Positions 16,122 to 25,500 of a DNA stretch of 40,011 nucleotides are shown here, in pieces. The notes under the pieces were generated by a model. The model worked only from the letters and a program-made list of their open reading frames with translations. It was not told the origin of the DNA and did not search any database. The position numbers and the translations under genes are program-made. Source of the DNA: Streptomyces spinoverrucosus (GTDB lineage: Bacteria; Actinomycetota; Actinomycetes; Streptomycetales; Streptomycetaceae); NCBI RefSeq assembly GCF_006539505.1, contig NZ_BJND01000077.1:1-40011 (forward strand), in the 5' to 3' direction. Position 1 is the stretch's first letter; each line of letters opens with the position of its first letter.

Positions 16122-16610
16122 ATGATCACGCCTGTGAGGAAGATCATTGCGTTAGCGACCGCTGCCCTGTCCACCGCGGTCCTTCTGTCCGGTACTTCGA
16201 CGACCGCGCAGGCCCTGCCACGACCGGCCCAGCCAGACCCGTTCGACAAGCGAGTCCACTGCCAGTCGACCGATGACGACGGGCGCAAGATCGTCACCCG
16301 GTTCGGCAACTCCGAGTTCGGCTGGAACCACTTCACCCACCGCCACAACATCCGCAAGTGCTCGATCCTCCACGCGGCCCTCAAGGATAAGGTCGACCGT
16401 AACGACGGCCACGGGCGCCTTGAGTACGACGGCGTCGCCATCAGGACCGGCGGCAGGCCCGCGCAGGTCAAGTTCACCGTGATCGTTCAGTACACGCGCA
16501 AGACCAAGGACGGAAGGTACGACGCTGGCCGGGGACAGAAGATCGGCGTCATCAACGCCTTCTGCCGTAACCAGCCACACAACAAGTGCCCCGCATGGAT
16601 GAACCAGTGA
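16122..16610 (+). CDS. Secreted small basic protein
   Basis: A 162-aa exported protein. Residues 1-31 form a Sec-type signal (RKIIALATAALSTAVLLSGT, then AQA). The mature part contains CQSTDDDGRKIVTRFGNSEF, GWNHFTHRHNI and an end FCRNQPHNKCPAW, with four Cys that could form two disulfides. Many Lys and Arg residues are present. Function unknown; the small cysteine-paired secreted form would fit an extracellular effector or inhibitor, but I see no family signature. ATG at 16122 (GTG at 16134 possible). The next gene overlaps its end. Confidence 0.7.
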   Translation: MITPVRKIIALATAALSTAVLLSGTSTTAQALPRPAQPDPFDKRVHCQSTDDDGRKIVTRFGNSEFGWNHFTHRHNIRKCSILHAALKDKVDRNDGHGRLEYDGVAIRTGGRPAQVKFTVIVQYTRKTKDGRYDAGRGQKIGVINAFCRNQPHNKCPAWMNQ

Positions 16611-17218
16611 CGGATCCCGAAGACCGAGAGCAGCAGGCGGCCGTCAGCCGCCTGCTGCTGTACTACCTGAACGCTCCTATCGTCGAAGGCTGCCGCCTGC
16701 GCGGAGTCCTGCCGACTCCGGGCGCCGTACGGATCGCCATCCACGCCGGAGATGACGAGGAAGGCGCAACCTTCCTCTACGAGATCCCCCACGACGCCGT
16801 GGCTCCGTACTACATCCCCGGCATCCTGCGCACCGTTCTGGCTGGAACCCAGCTCTACGGCGGCAGCGACATCAGCGAGGCCATGGGGATGACCGTCATC
16901 CGCCTCCATCCGGAGGAGATCACCCCTGACCCGGAGCCCGAACAGGGCCAGGCGCTGACCGTCCTGCGGGCCCTCTCCTGCCCCGGCGATGACGAACACC
17001 CTTTCCTGATCGGGTTTCTCATGCTGGGCCACAGCCTGATGCGTCTCTATGTGCAGCGGCCCGACCGGCCCGGCATCGTCGGCGCCGACATCCGTCTGAC
17101 CGGTACGCCTACCGCGCTGATCGCTTCCCTGCCCACTCTCATCGAGGAAGAGCAATACCAGCAGCCGGCCCCCGACGACCCCCACTGCGATCTCCTCGTC
17201 GACTTGACCGACTGGTAG
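16595..17218 (+). CDS. Hypothetical protein coupled to secreted protein
   Basis: A 207-aa soluble acidic protein without recognised motifs. It contains AVSRLLLYYLNAPIVEGCRL, FLYEIPHDAVAPYYIPGILR and an acidic C-terminal end. The start overlaps the stop of the secreted-protein gene: ATG at 16595 or, more tightly, GTG at 16607 in a GTGA overlap behind GGATGAA. Co-translation suggests a functional pair, for example a cytoplasmic partner or immunity protein, which is conjecture. Confidence 0.65.
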   Translation: MDEPVTDPEDREQQAAVSRLLLYYLNAPIVEGCRLRGVLPTPGAVRIAIHAGDDEEGATFLYEIPHDAVAPYYIPGILRTVLAGTQLYGGSDISEAMGMTVIRLHPEEITPDPEPEQGQALTVLRALSCPGDDEHPFLIGFLMLGHSLMRLYVQRPDRPGIVGADIRLTGTPTALIASLPTLIEEEQYQQPAPDDPHCDLLVDLTDW

Positions 17219-17662
17219 AACGGCTGAATCCCAATACTGGTGTGCGTCACTCTTCTCGCTGTTCACGACCATGCAGGGTGTGACCTGCAGGCTGCTGGAC
17301 AGGGCGTACGCGGTGGTCGGGTGACTGAGGGCTGCTGAGAGGCGGCCGTCGATGGTGATGTTCGAAGAGAGCGCATGAAGTACGCGGCTGCGCTCAACGA
17401 TCCCCGAATCAGCAATCCGGACTCGGTCCAGTGCTGAGGCATCACCGAGGCCGCGTAGGGCATCAAGGGCGATGCCCACTACATTCCCTCACCACCGCCC
17501 CTCTCCATATCCGGCGAGGCGGAGCCTGACGCGGGATGTACGCCGGGAAACGTACCCAGCCTTGGTCGGCGATCTTGTTGCAGAGTTCGCTGACAACACA
17601 GCCCGGACGCGCTGCTGTTCGGTCCGCTAGGTCGGCATTTCGAATGCCCTGGCTGCTTCGGA
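17219..17662. other. 444-bp region without an intact gene
   Basis: Two short minus-strand frames remain open here. One (17225-17479) reads GLGDASALDRVRIADSGIVE and continues for about 60 plausible residues. Another (17480-17666) includes CVVSELCNKIADQGWVRFPA. Both have codon use compatible with former genes, but I cannot assign a family and see no good starts. I read the stretch as probable gene remnants. Confidence 0.35.
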
Positions 17663-18181
17663 TCAATCGACAAGGCCCTTCACGTACTCCTCGAAGGGCA
17701 CCGATTCCGCGAGGGCGATGCGCTGGTACTCCCGAAACGGCTCCGGGGCACCCTCGTAAACTTCCCGGCTGATCTGCGTCCCGTCTGGTTCATAGTGCAT
17801 GAGCACGATCCGAGACCAGTCGAACATCCAGAAGTCCTGAACGCGATCAAGGGGGTTGGGGCGGTTGGTTACGTCGAGGATGCGGATGGCCTCCCCGGCC
17901 TCGACGTTGTGGCGGTAGTGCTCGAACTCGAAGCGGAGGTAGTCCGACAGGGGCTGCTGGACGATGTGCACTCGCCCAACACTGCGGCCGCTGGCCACAT
18001 AGGCCTTGACCCGGTCATACCAAGGCTGTGTTGCTTCGCGTGTAACCGGCTCCCCGGCCAGGAAGCGACGAATTGCCTCCTTCTCCTGTGGTACGCGGTA
18101 GACAGGCAGAGTCTCCAGGCGCCATGCCTCCTGTTGCATGGCGTCGAACGTCCGCCGCCAGTCCTCACCAGCCAAGAGCAC
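17663..18181 (-). CDS. DUF6879 family protein (second copy)
   Basis: A 172-aa member of the same family as 13395-13910: EAWRLETLPVYRVPQEKEAI near the start, GRVHIVQQPLSDYLRFEFEH in the middle and QDFWMFDWSRIVLMHYEPDG towards the end. GTG start at 18181, overlapping the tiny upstream gene by 17 bp. Function unknown. Unlike the first copy, it has no adjacent XRE gene downstream. Confidence 0.85.
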   Translation of the reverse strand: MLLAGEDWRRTFDAMQQEAWRLETLPVYRVPQEKEAIRRFLAGEPVTREATQPWYDRVKAYVASGRSVGRVHIVQQPLSDYLRFEFEHYRHNVEAGEAIRILDVTNRPNPLDRVQDFWMFDWSRIVLMHYEPDGTQISREVYEGAPEPFREYQRIALAESVPFEEYVKGLVD

Positions 18182-18290
18182 GGACAGCCTCCCTCAGAAC
18201 CGCCTCCGGGATCTCCACAAGCGCTTCTCCCTCCGGCGGGTCGAAGGCGCTTGACAGGCTCCCTTGGATCACGAACGACCCCGATGCCAC
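18165..18290 (-). CDS. 41-aa partner peptide of DUF6879
   Basis: A 41-aa frame from GTG 18290, preceded closely by GAGGAGG, reads VASGSFVIQGSLSSAFDPPE, then GEALVEIPEAVLREAVRALGW. Its PEGEALVEIP segment matches PEGEAIIRLP in the 84-aa protein at 13882-14136, which also overlaps a DUF6879 gene. This shared arrangement supports a real, shortened homologue. Function unknown. Confidence 0.55.
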   Translation of the reverse strand: MASGSFVIQGSLSSAFDPPEGEALVEIPEAVLREAVRALGW

Positions 18291-18755
18291 ACCCCTCCTC
18301 GTCTGACCCTGCCCGGCGACTCGATCACCGACCACGAGAACCTGCCGGGAGTGTAAGGAGTCCCTTCCGGGAGAGGTCCCACACGCCTGGCGGAGCGGAC
18401 GCTACGCGTTCTTGGATCGCCGCCGCGTTCAAGGAGCCTCTCGTGGCCACCAGCGACCTCGATTGAACCTGAGGCGGCGTCGGAACTGTGCTGTTCAGCC
18501 GTCGACGCGATGTGGTGCACTGCGCGGCCAAGGGCCGCGCAGTGGCGACCGCTCCCGGTCGGGGCGTGGCGAGCCGGGCGATCAGACCAGTGGCTGCTCA
18601 AGCTCCACCTCGGTGCGGTGAGCCACTGCCCAGGTCGCGGTAACAGCTGCCGTGTGAGCACCGCAGTCGCGTGCCAGGCGAGCACTCTTCACCCGCCGAC
18701 AGGGATTCACCGTCGGGGGCGAAGACTGCGAGCAGACGCGGCAAGGCACGGACGA
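18291..18755. other. 465-bp intergenic region, nothing recognised
   Basis: No open frame with plausible protein content, RNA gene or strong hairpin was seen. It separates the DUF6879 pair from the DUF397/XRE/ATP-binding trio, both on the minus strand near it. Confidence 0.4.
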
Positions 18756-18974
18756 TCACCTCAGAGGGATAGTCCCCCTCCTCAAGGCCTGCACGAAGGA
18801 GTTCCACGTTTCGCTTCGCACCGTGACCACGGAACCCATCGATCCCTTGGAATCGCGTACAAGAGCGTCCTCATTAGTCAGCGCGCACTCCACGCACTCG
18901 CCTCCGGCACCGTTGCTGTACGACGACCTGAACCACACCGGACGGCCGTCGTCACGCGACTCTGCACTGCTCAT
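18756..18974 (-). CDS. DUF397 domain protein
   Basis: A 72-aa DUF397 protein with the diagnostic pattern WFRSSYSNGAGGECVECA, then VRDSKG and a final WNSFVQALRRG. These small Streptomyces proteins work with an adjacent XRE-DUF5753 regulator; in the WhiJ and AbaA-type loci they influence sporulation and antibiotic production. The start overlaps the end of the XRE gene (18971), a coupled arrangement. Confidence 0.9.
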   Translation of the reverse strand: MSSAESRDDGRPVWFRSSYSNGAGGECVECALTNEDALVRDSKGSMGSVVTVRSETWNSFVQALRRGTIPLR

Positions 18975-19819
18975 CCTGCGTATTCCTTCAGAACGGACTT
19001 GATCAGCCGGGCGGACCGCTGAGGACTCAGAGCTGCCGCTCGCAAGCCGTCGAATGCCCTCGTGTACTCACGAACATGATGCTCGCCCTCCAAGTAAACG
19101 GCATCAGTGATTCCGTCGCGGTACACCAGGTCCGGGTCCTCTCGGGCAGGAAACCCGAGCATGGTGAACGAACCCGTCGCCGGGTAGGTGCCCGAGTCGA
19201 AGGGAAGCACCTGCACAGTGACACTCGGCAACTCCGAGGCATCCAGGACGCGTTCAAGCTGGTCCCGCATCAGCGACCGATCTCCGATGATGTTGCGCAC
19301 AGCAGCCTCATTCACGATGAACCACGCATCGGGAGCATCCTTTCCCGTGAGCATGGCCTGGCGCTCCAGGCGCACACGTACGGCTCTGTCGATGTCCTGA
19401 GGGGACATGTGCGCGCCGGTCGTGTGGAGTTCGAGGGCGTACGCCCCGATTTGCATGAGGCCGGGAATCAGCTCGCACTGGTACTGGCGGATGGTGGAGG
19501 CGTCCTGCTCCAGACCGATGTAGATGTTGAACCACTCGGGAACGCCGGCGCTGTGAATCTGCCACCAACCACGGGTCTTGGCCTGTCGGGCCAGCGACTT
19601 GAGGAAGTCGCGCAGTTCGTCGCTGGTGCCGTAGAACCGGCACAGGGCATCGATGTCGGACGGTTGGACCCGCCCGCTTCCCGTCTCCATCCGGTTGACC
19701 TTGGAGCCACTCCAGTCCAAGGCGTCGCCGACCTGGGCGCAGGTGAGGGCGCTCTTCTCGCGGAGCTTCTTCAGCTCGATCGAGAGACGGCGACGGCGTG
19801 CCGTCGGTGAGCCGGCCAT
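18971..19819 (-). CDS. XRE-family HTH regulator with DUF5753 domain (WhiJ-like)
   Basis: A 282-aa regulator. The HTH spans about residues 9-60 (LSIELKKLREKSALTCAQVG followed by DALDWSGSKVNRMETG), then DUF5753 (YIGLEQDASTIRQYQCELIP onward, ending with YTRAFDGLRAAALSPQRSAR). Together with DUF397 and the divergent ATP-binding protein it forms the WhiJ/AbaA-like set repeated many times in Streptomyces genomes. ATG at 19819. The 228-bp gap to the divergent gene at 20048 probably holds its operator. Confidence 0.92.
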   Translation of the reverse strand: MAGSPTARRRRLSIELKKLREKSALTCAQVGDALDWSGSKVNRMETGSGRVQPSDIDALCRFYGTSDELRDFLKSLARQAKTRGWWQIHSAGVPEWFNIYIGLEQDASTIRQYQCELIPGLMQIGAYALELHTTGAHMSPQDIDRAVRVRLERQAMLTGKDAPDAWFIVNEAAVRNIIGDRSLMRDQLERVLDASELPSVTVQVLPFDSGTYPATGSFTMLGFPAREDPDLVYRDGITDAVYLEGEHHVREYTRAFDGLRAAALSPQRSARLIKSVLKEYAG

Positions 19820-20047
19820 CTCAAACCTCTTTCTCGTAACGGGGGTTCAGTCTCGCGCCAAGGGGTGTGCTTGCCAATCACTCAAACGTGGGAATCCCGC
19901 CGTGCACATTGCATGGCGGGATGAGCGGGCTCCATGCTAGCCAGTGATGCGACTCACCGTGAGCGTTCATGACGCTGAGTTGCTCACGTCGGTGCCAAGG
20001 AGTCTTGAGATGGAAGGGGTCGGCTTTTCGTGATCCAGGAAGCGTGC

Positions 20048-20647
20048 ATGCAGCGAAAGCCGTTGGACTTGGCGTTCACGGCCGAGCCCGAGGAAGTGGC
20101 AGCCCTACGTCGCATCATGAAGCTGCACCTGGGGATCTGGGGACTGCACGAAGTCGTCAACGAGGCCCAATTGTGTGTCAGCGAGCTCGTTGCCAACGTC
20201 ATCACGCACGTTGGCCGCGGCACGCCCGCCACGCTGGCGGTCTCCATGAACGACACGTACCTGCGCATCGAGGTCCACGACCCCGACACCCGGGCTCTGC
20301 CCACCCTGATTCAGGCAGGATTCGACTGCGAAGGCGGTCGTGGGATGGCCCTTGTCGCAGCGGTCGCGGACCGCTGGGGGGTCGAGCTGCGAGCCGATCT
20401 GAAGGTGACGTGGTGTGAGTTGGCGACAAGTCCGGCCGACAGCACTCTGCCCACCGGCAGCCTCGCCTTGACCGACCTGATGAGCGGCGGCTCAGGGCCG
20501 CTCGGTATGGCCTTGGTCGAGAAGGCCGCCGTCGAGATCATCGCCGGCGTGCTCCACTGGCTTCGGGCACATGGCTGTGACCCGGACGAGTTCCTCGACC
20601 GGGCACAGACGCACTTCGAGGCGGAGACCGAGCCCTGGCTCAGCTGA
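20048..20647 (+). CDS. ATP-binding protein (HATPase_c, AbaA-like/anti-sigma type)
   Basis: A 199-aa protein with an N-terminal GHKL domain of the RsbW/SpoIIAB-like type: N box NEAQLCVSELVANVITH, G1-like VHDPDTR, and GGRGMALVAAVADRWGV. A C-terminal extension of about 65 residues (KAAVEIIAGVLHWLRAHGCD) is unusual for simple anti-sigma kinases. It is the third element of the WhiJ/AbaA-like set and may act as a kinase-like modulator of the adjacent XRE regulator. I prefer ATG 20048 behind GGAAG; GTG 20030 is the alternative. Confidence 0.85.
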   Translation: MQRKPLDLAFTAEPEEVAALRRIMKLHLGIWGLHEVVNEAQLCVSELVANVITHVGRGTPATLAVSMNDTYLRIEVHDPDTRALPTLIQAGFDCEGGRGMALVAAVADRWGVELRADLKVTWCELATSPADSTLPTGSLALTDLMSGGSGPLGMALVEKAAVEIIAGVLHWLRAHGCDPDEFLDRAQTHFEAETEPWLS

Positions 20648-20697
20648 AGTCGGCGCTCTGCGCTGTCTCATTCCGGGTTCGACAACGACCGTCGATG

Positions 20698-22551
20698 TCA
20701 TATGTTCGCGAAGAAGCCCACATCGGGGTCGTCCGGAGTACCGACGAGCAGTGCGCGGTCGAGCAGGACGTTGTTGTGCTCGCAGCTCGTCTCGGGAAGC
20801 ATCACGCAGGCGTGGCAGGCGGCGAGGTTGGTGCCGCCGGTGCCGGAGGCCTCCGCCTCGACGCAGAGAGGGTCGGAGGAACACCATTCGGCGCGGCGCA
20901 CGGCCGAGCGGATCGTCCGGGCGAGGCGGTCCGGTTCGCCTTGGGCGACAAGCCCGCCCAGGCTGCCGGCGGAGTCGCTCGTCGCCGTGTAGACGAGGAC
21001 TCCCGCCATGTTGTCGTCGGCGTAGAGGCGCTCGCGGAGAGCCGCGGCGGGGTAACCGGCGTCGAGACTCCATTCGTTGATGAGGACATGAGCCAGGGTG
21101 TGGAGCAGCACCATGCGGGGGGTGGCCGGGGAGGGCGGTACCCGGCTCGGGTCGGTGGCGCGCTGCTCCATGACCCGCATGTGTGCGGTGCGTATCCGCT
21201 CGGCGCGCGCCGCCACCGCGGTCGCGCGCGACCACGCATCGAGTCGGTCGGCGTCGAGACGGAGGAAGACGCCCTCGCCGCGGACCTCCATCGCCGGCAG
21301 CCAGGTCAGTTCCGACGCGGAGAGCGCGGCCTCCCTGCCCTCGGTCGGCGAGTCGGGATCGGCGAGTCGGGTGAACGCCTTGAGGGCGCGGACCTCGCGC
21401 AGCTTCTTCACCAGCATCGGGCCGGTGACGCCCAGCGGGTGGAGGACAGTCGGGTCGCCGAGCGGAGTCTCGCAGATGAACTGTTCGTCGCGGGAGCGCT
21501 CGCGTTCGTCGTTCCCTGCGCGGAGCCGCTCGTACTCCTTGTTGCGCAGGGCATGGTCTCGGCGGTCGAAGGTGGGAGGCTCGTCGCCGGTGGGGTCCTC
21601 CTCGCGTTCGGCGTCCAGGAACGCCATCACCTCGTCGACGGGGACCGGGCTCTCGCCCTTGAAGGCGAACTTGAGGCACATCTCCACCTCTTCGCGGCTG
21701 CTCAGCTTGCGTAGTTCGTCCCAGTGCTCGGCGAGCGGATCGGCACGGCCGTCGCTCCACGGCGGGATGGAGAGCGCCGACTTCAGCACCGGTTGCCACA
21801 CGGCGGAGGAACCACGCTGGAGGGTGCGGGGGCTGAGGCCACAGGACTGGGCGGGCACGGACGTACCGAGCCAGGGACGGGTGCCGCGGCAGCGGAGACC
21901 GAGATCCTTTAGGGCGCTCTTGCGGAAGGAGCCCTCCATGGAGACCTCCGGCACCCCGCAGGTGCAGGAGACGAGGATCGAGCGGAGGGAAGAGCTGCGT
22001 CCGGAGGAGCGCAGCTTGAGCGTCCCTCCGCACTGACCCGCGGTGGTCGCGCCCGCACCGGTCGCACGATGGACCCAGTGCCAGTAGGGAAACTCGTCGA
22101 GGTGTCCTGCCTCGCAGGCGATGACGAAGCGGGAGGGGACCAGGTCTGCCTCGCACGTGCCGCAGACGCTTCTGCCGGGCGGCGGCGTGAAGTCCCGGTG
22201 CCGACGCAGCTCGTTGCACTCGGGGCAGGAGTGCATGATCGGGAAGCGGCGGACGCGGACGCCGTCCTTGCTGTTGTCGTCGGAGGCCGGAGGCAGCCGG
22301 AAGTGCTGGACGCCGAGGAGTCGGGCGAGCCGCCGCTCGTATATCCGGGGGGATTCGTCGGGGTTCCAGTGTTCAGCGGCCCCGTCCAGGCCGGAGACGA
22401 CGAACGACTCGTGGTCGACGGCGACAAGCGATCCGACACCGTACGTGGTGATCATCTGGGAGCGGCGGACAGCGCCCCGACGGAGCAGGTTGTGGGCGGG
22501 AGCCTGACCGGCCGTGCCGGTACGGCGGCGGCGCGCGGGGGGCGGGGTCAT
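20698..22551 (-). CDS. drmB: DrmB-like DUF1998 protein
   Basis: A 617-aa protein. The N-terminal part includes GAVRRSQMITTYGVGSLVAV and a zinc-binding CPEC ... CGTCEADL region (from about residue 108). The C-terminal DUF1998 signature is CHACVMLPETSCEHNNVLLD, followed by RALLVG (from about residue 577). In DISARM, DrmB forms a complex with the DrmA helicase that senses and acts on incoming phage DNA. The ATG at 22551 overlaps the stop of the DrmA-like gene in ATGA, giving the same pair order as in DISARM. No DrmC (phospholipase D-like) gene follows; the operon ends here facing the ATP-binding gene. Confidence 0.88.
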   Translation of the reverse strand: MTPPPARRRRTGTAGQAPAHNLLRRGAVRRSQMITTYGVGSLVAVDHESFVVSGLDGAAEHWNPDESPRIYERRLARLLGVQHFRLPPASDDNSKDGVRVRRFPIMHSCPECNELRRHRDFTPPPGRSVCGTCEADLVPSRFVIACEAGHLDEFPYWHWVHRATGAGATTAGQCGGTLKLRSSGRSSSLRSILVSCTCGVPEVSMEGSFRKSALKDLGLRCRGTRPWLGTSVPAQSCGLSPRTLQRGSSAVWQPVLKSALSIPPWSDGRADPLAEHWDELRKLSSREEVEMCLKFAFKGESPVPVDEVMAFLDAEREEDPTGDEPPTFDRRDHALRNKEYERLRAGNDERERSRDEQFICETPLGDPTVLHPLGVTGPMLVKKLREVRALKAFTRLADPDSPTEGREAALSASELTWLPAMEVRGEGVFLRLDADRLDAWSRATAVAARAERIRTAHMRVMEQRATDPSRVPPSPATPRMVLLHTLAHVLINEWSLDAGYPAAALRERLYADDNMAGVLVYTATSDSAGSLGGLVAQGEPDRLARTIRSAVRRAEWCSSDPLCVEAEASGTGGTNLAACHACVMLPETSCEHNNVLLDRALLVGTPDDPDVGFFANI

Positions 22552-25500
22552 CGGGATGCCTCCATGAACAGGGCGGACTCGGCGTCGACGTCGCGCAGGC
22601 TCCACAGGGTGGGCCATGCCTCGGCGTCCTCGGACTCGTCGTCGTACGACTTCAGGAGCGACGGCGTGCGTTTGCCCCTCTGGGGCTCGAAGAGCAGGCC
22701 GCCGTGCAGCTCGGCCTCGTCGCACCACCAGTCGACGAACTCGTCGAAGGCGCGGGAGACGGCCTCTTTCTCTTCCGGGATGACGCTGTCGGCGCGTTTC
22801 ATGAGGATGTCCTTGATGTCCCGACGGAGCCGGTGCTCATAGGACTCGACCCGGCCGGCGGCGTCGTTGGGGCGGGCCTCGGGGATCAGGATGCGGGCCA
22901 GGGCGACGATCACCGCGTGCAGGCCGCGCTCGCGGGCCCGGGCAGAGAAGGGAGTGACGGAGGTGGACTCCACCTCGCGGTAGAGGGCGGAGTGGAAGTG
23001 CAGGAAGTTCTCGTAGTGCGAGCGGTCTCGGGAACGGGTCGCGTTGAGCATGACGGCGACCAGACCGGGATGGGCACGGCCGACGCGGCTGGTGGCCTGG
23101 ATGTACTCGGCGGTGGTCTGCGGCTGGCCCATCACGGCCATCAGGCCGAGCCGATCCACGTCGACGCCGACCGCGATCATGTTCGTGGCGAGGAGGACGT
23201 CCACGGTGTCCTCGTCGGGGAGTTTCTTCTCGATGCCCTTGAGGCGGGCCGGGATCTCGCTGGCGTCGATCCGGCTCGTCAGCTCCGAGTAGTTGGCGGT
23301 GGAGCGGACGTCCACCCCTTCACGCTCGGCGAGCAGTTCCAGATAGGCCACCACGTCGTCGTGGACCTGGAGTTCGGCGGCGGACAGCAGCCGGAGGCTG
23401 TTGAAGTAGCCGACGAGGCTCCAGTACGCGTCGCGCACCTCGTCCGCGGTCCGTGCGTGCTTCGCCCGGTGCAGCAGGGTGGCGTACGTACGGATGAGGA
23501 GGGTGGACTGGCTGGTGCCGGGGGCAAGGAGGCCGACGTAGCGGCGGCTCGCCTTCTCATCACGGGGCGTCTCCACGGCAAACCAGGAGTCGCGGGAGTC
23601 CAGGCCGGCGGGCGGGAACTGGCGGACGGCGCGGTCGAAGAGGCTGCGGCCCTGGTCGGCGGCGCGACGGATGGTCGCCGTGGAGGCGATCACCTTGGGC
23701 CGGCCGGCCAGCGCGTCCACAGCGGTCTCGTAGAGGCCGGTGAGTGTTCCCAACGGGCCGGAAATCAGATGGAGTTCGTCCTGGACGATCAGCTCCGGCG
23801 GCGGGGTGTTGTCGGTCGAGTCGTCGAGGTTGAACAGCGCGGCGGTGGCCGGACGCCACGGCATGGAGGCGAACTTGTCGACGGTGGCGATCACCAGAGT
23901 CGGCCGAGCGTGATACACCGCCTCGTCGATCAGGTGGACGGGCAGGCCGTCGGCGAAGTCACAGTCGGTACCCGGGCAGCGGACGTACATCCGCTTGTCG
24001 TCCAGGTCGACCTCGTAATCGCGGGCGTCGAGGCGGGTGCCGCACCACGGGCAGGCGTGCAGCTGGACCGGATTCTCGGTCGCGAGGCGCTTGTCGAGGT
24101 CCCCGCGGAGTTCGGTGAGCTTGGCGTCGGCCTCCTCAAGGGTGTTGGGCGTGGCCGAGCGGCCGACCCACATGCCGAGGGAGAACTCCTCCTCGCCCAG
24201 CTCGGCGCGAGCCGCGAGGCGCATGCGCTCCATCGCGCAGAGCAGGATCGCGGCACGCTCGAACTGCTGGAGGGTGAGCAGCCGCAGCGTGTAGCGCATG
24301 AGTACGGTGACGCCGCCACCCTCCGCGCCGCGCCGGATGCGGCGCAGGAAGGCGGTGAGGGCGATCAGCCCGAGGTACGCCTCGGTCTTGCCGCCACCGG
24401 TGGGGAACCACAGCAGGTCGGAGACCTTGCGGTCGGGGTGCTGGGGATCGTCGATGCCGGCCAGGCAGAGCAGCACAAACGCGATCTGAAAGGGACGCCA
24501 CCGGCCGGCGGCCGGGTCGGGGGCGCCTGCTCGGCCGCCCTTGATCCAAGCGCTGCGGGCGCGCTGATCGGCCATGGCGCGGTTGGCGAGCCGGAAGGCC
24601 TGCATCACGTCGGGCTTGGTGCCCAGCAGTTCGATGCCTTCGCGAATCCGGCCGAGCGCTTCGTGACAGGCCCTGACCTGGTCGCGGGCGGGCTTCTCCT
24701 GCGTGCTGCCCGCCAGCGCGTCGGCCTCGGTCTCCTTGCGGTCGATCCAGCGTTCGTAGCCTGCGGCGAGCGCCCCGAGAGCGGCCAGGACCTCGGCGTC
24801 GGTTCCCTCGGCGAGGCCCAGCATGGACAGGGCGGAGCTGTCGATCTCCGGGTTCGAGTCGGTGAGCAGCACCTCGACGGTGGGCACGAACTCGCTGCGT
24901 ACCTCGGTCACCGCGGCCCGTACGGAGTCGGTCATGCCGATCGGCGGCGGCGTCCAGTCCCATTCGGCGGCGCAGCCGTGGCCGACGGCGAAGGTCGGGG
25001 CATGGCGGTGGAGCAGGCGGCTGGCGGCGACATCGGGGTCGTGCGCGGCGGCCGGGGCGGCGCGCTCGACGAAGGCGCTGGAGCCGTTGGCCGCGCGGAC
25101 CGTCAGCCCGCACTGGAAGAGCGAGAAAGCGTCCTGGAGTTCACGTTCGCCGACCTTCTGGGTGTTGACCAGCGTCACTGTGACCGTGACCGTCCCGATG
25201 ACGGCGTCGGGGCGCCGTACGTTTACGCGCAGGGCGACGTGGGATCCGAGGTCGAACCTCAGATCAGGTGCGGGCGTGGTCACGTCGACCGTGGTCTCCG
25301 GCAGCGCGAGCACTTTGCGTCGCCAGTGTTCCAGCTGGTCAGAGGTCGTGCGAGCCTCGGCCCGACGCGCCGGGACGGGACGGCCGTCGGCGTCGGTCGG
25401 CTCGTAGAGCGCGGCCCGCGCCCGGATCACGATCGCCTCGCTTATGGTCGGGTCGACCGCGAACGTGAGGCCCATCGACGAGGGACGGCGGGACCCGGCG

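Noticed and set aside
16487..17479. 330-aa minus-strand frame
   Set aside because: Most of it is antisense to the gene at 16595-17218; only the part beyond 17219 could be a remnant and is noted there.
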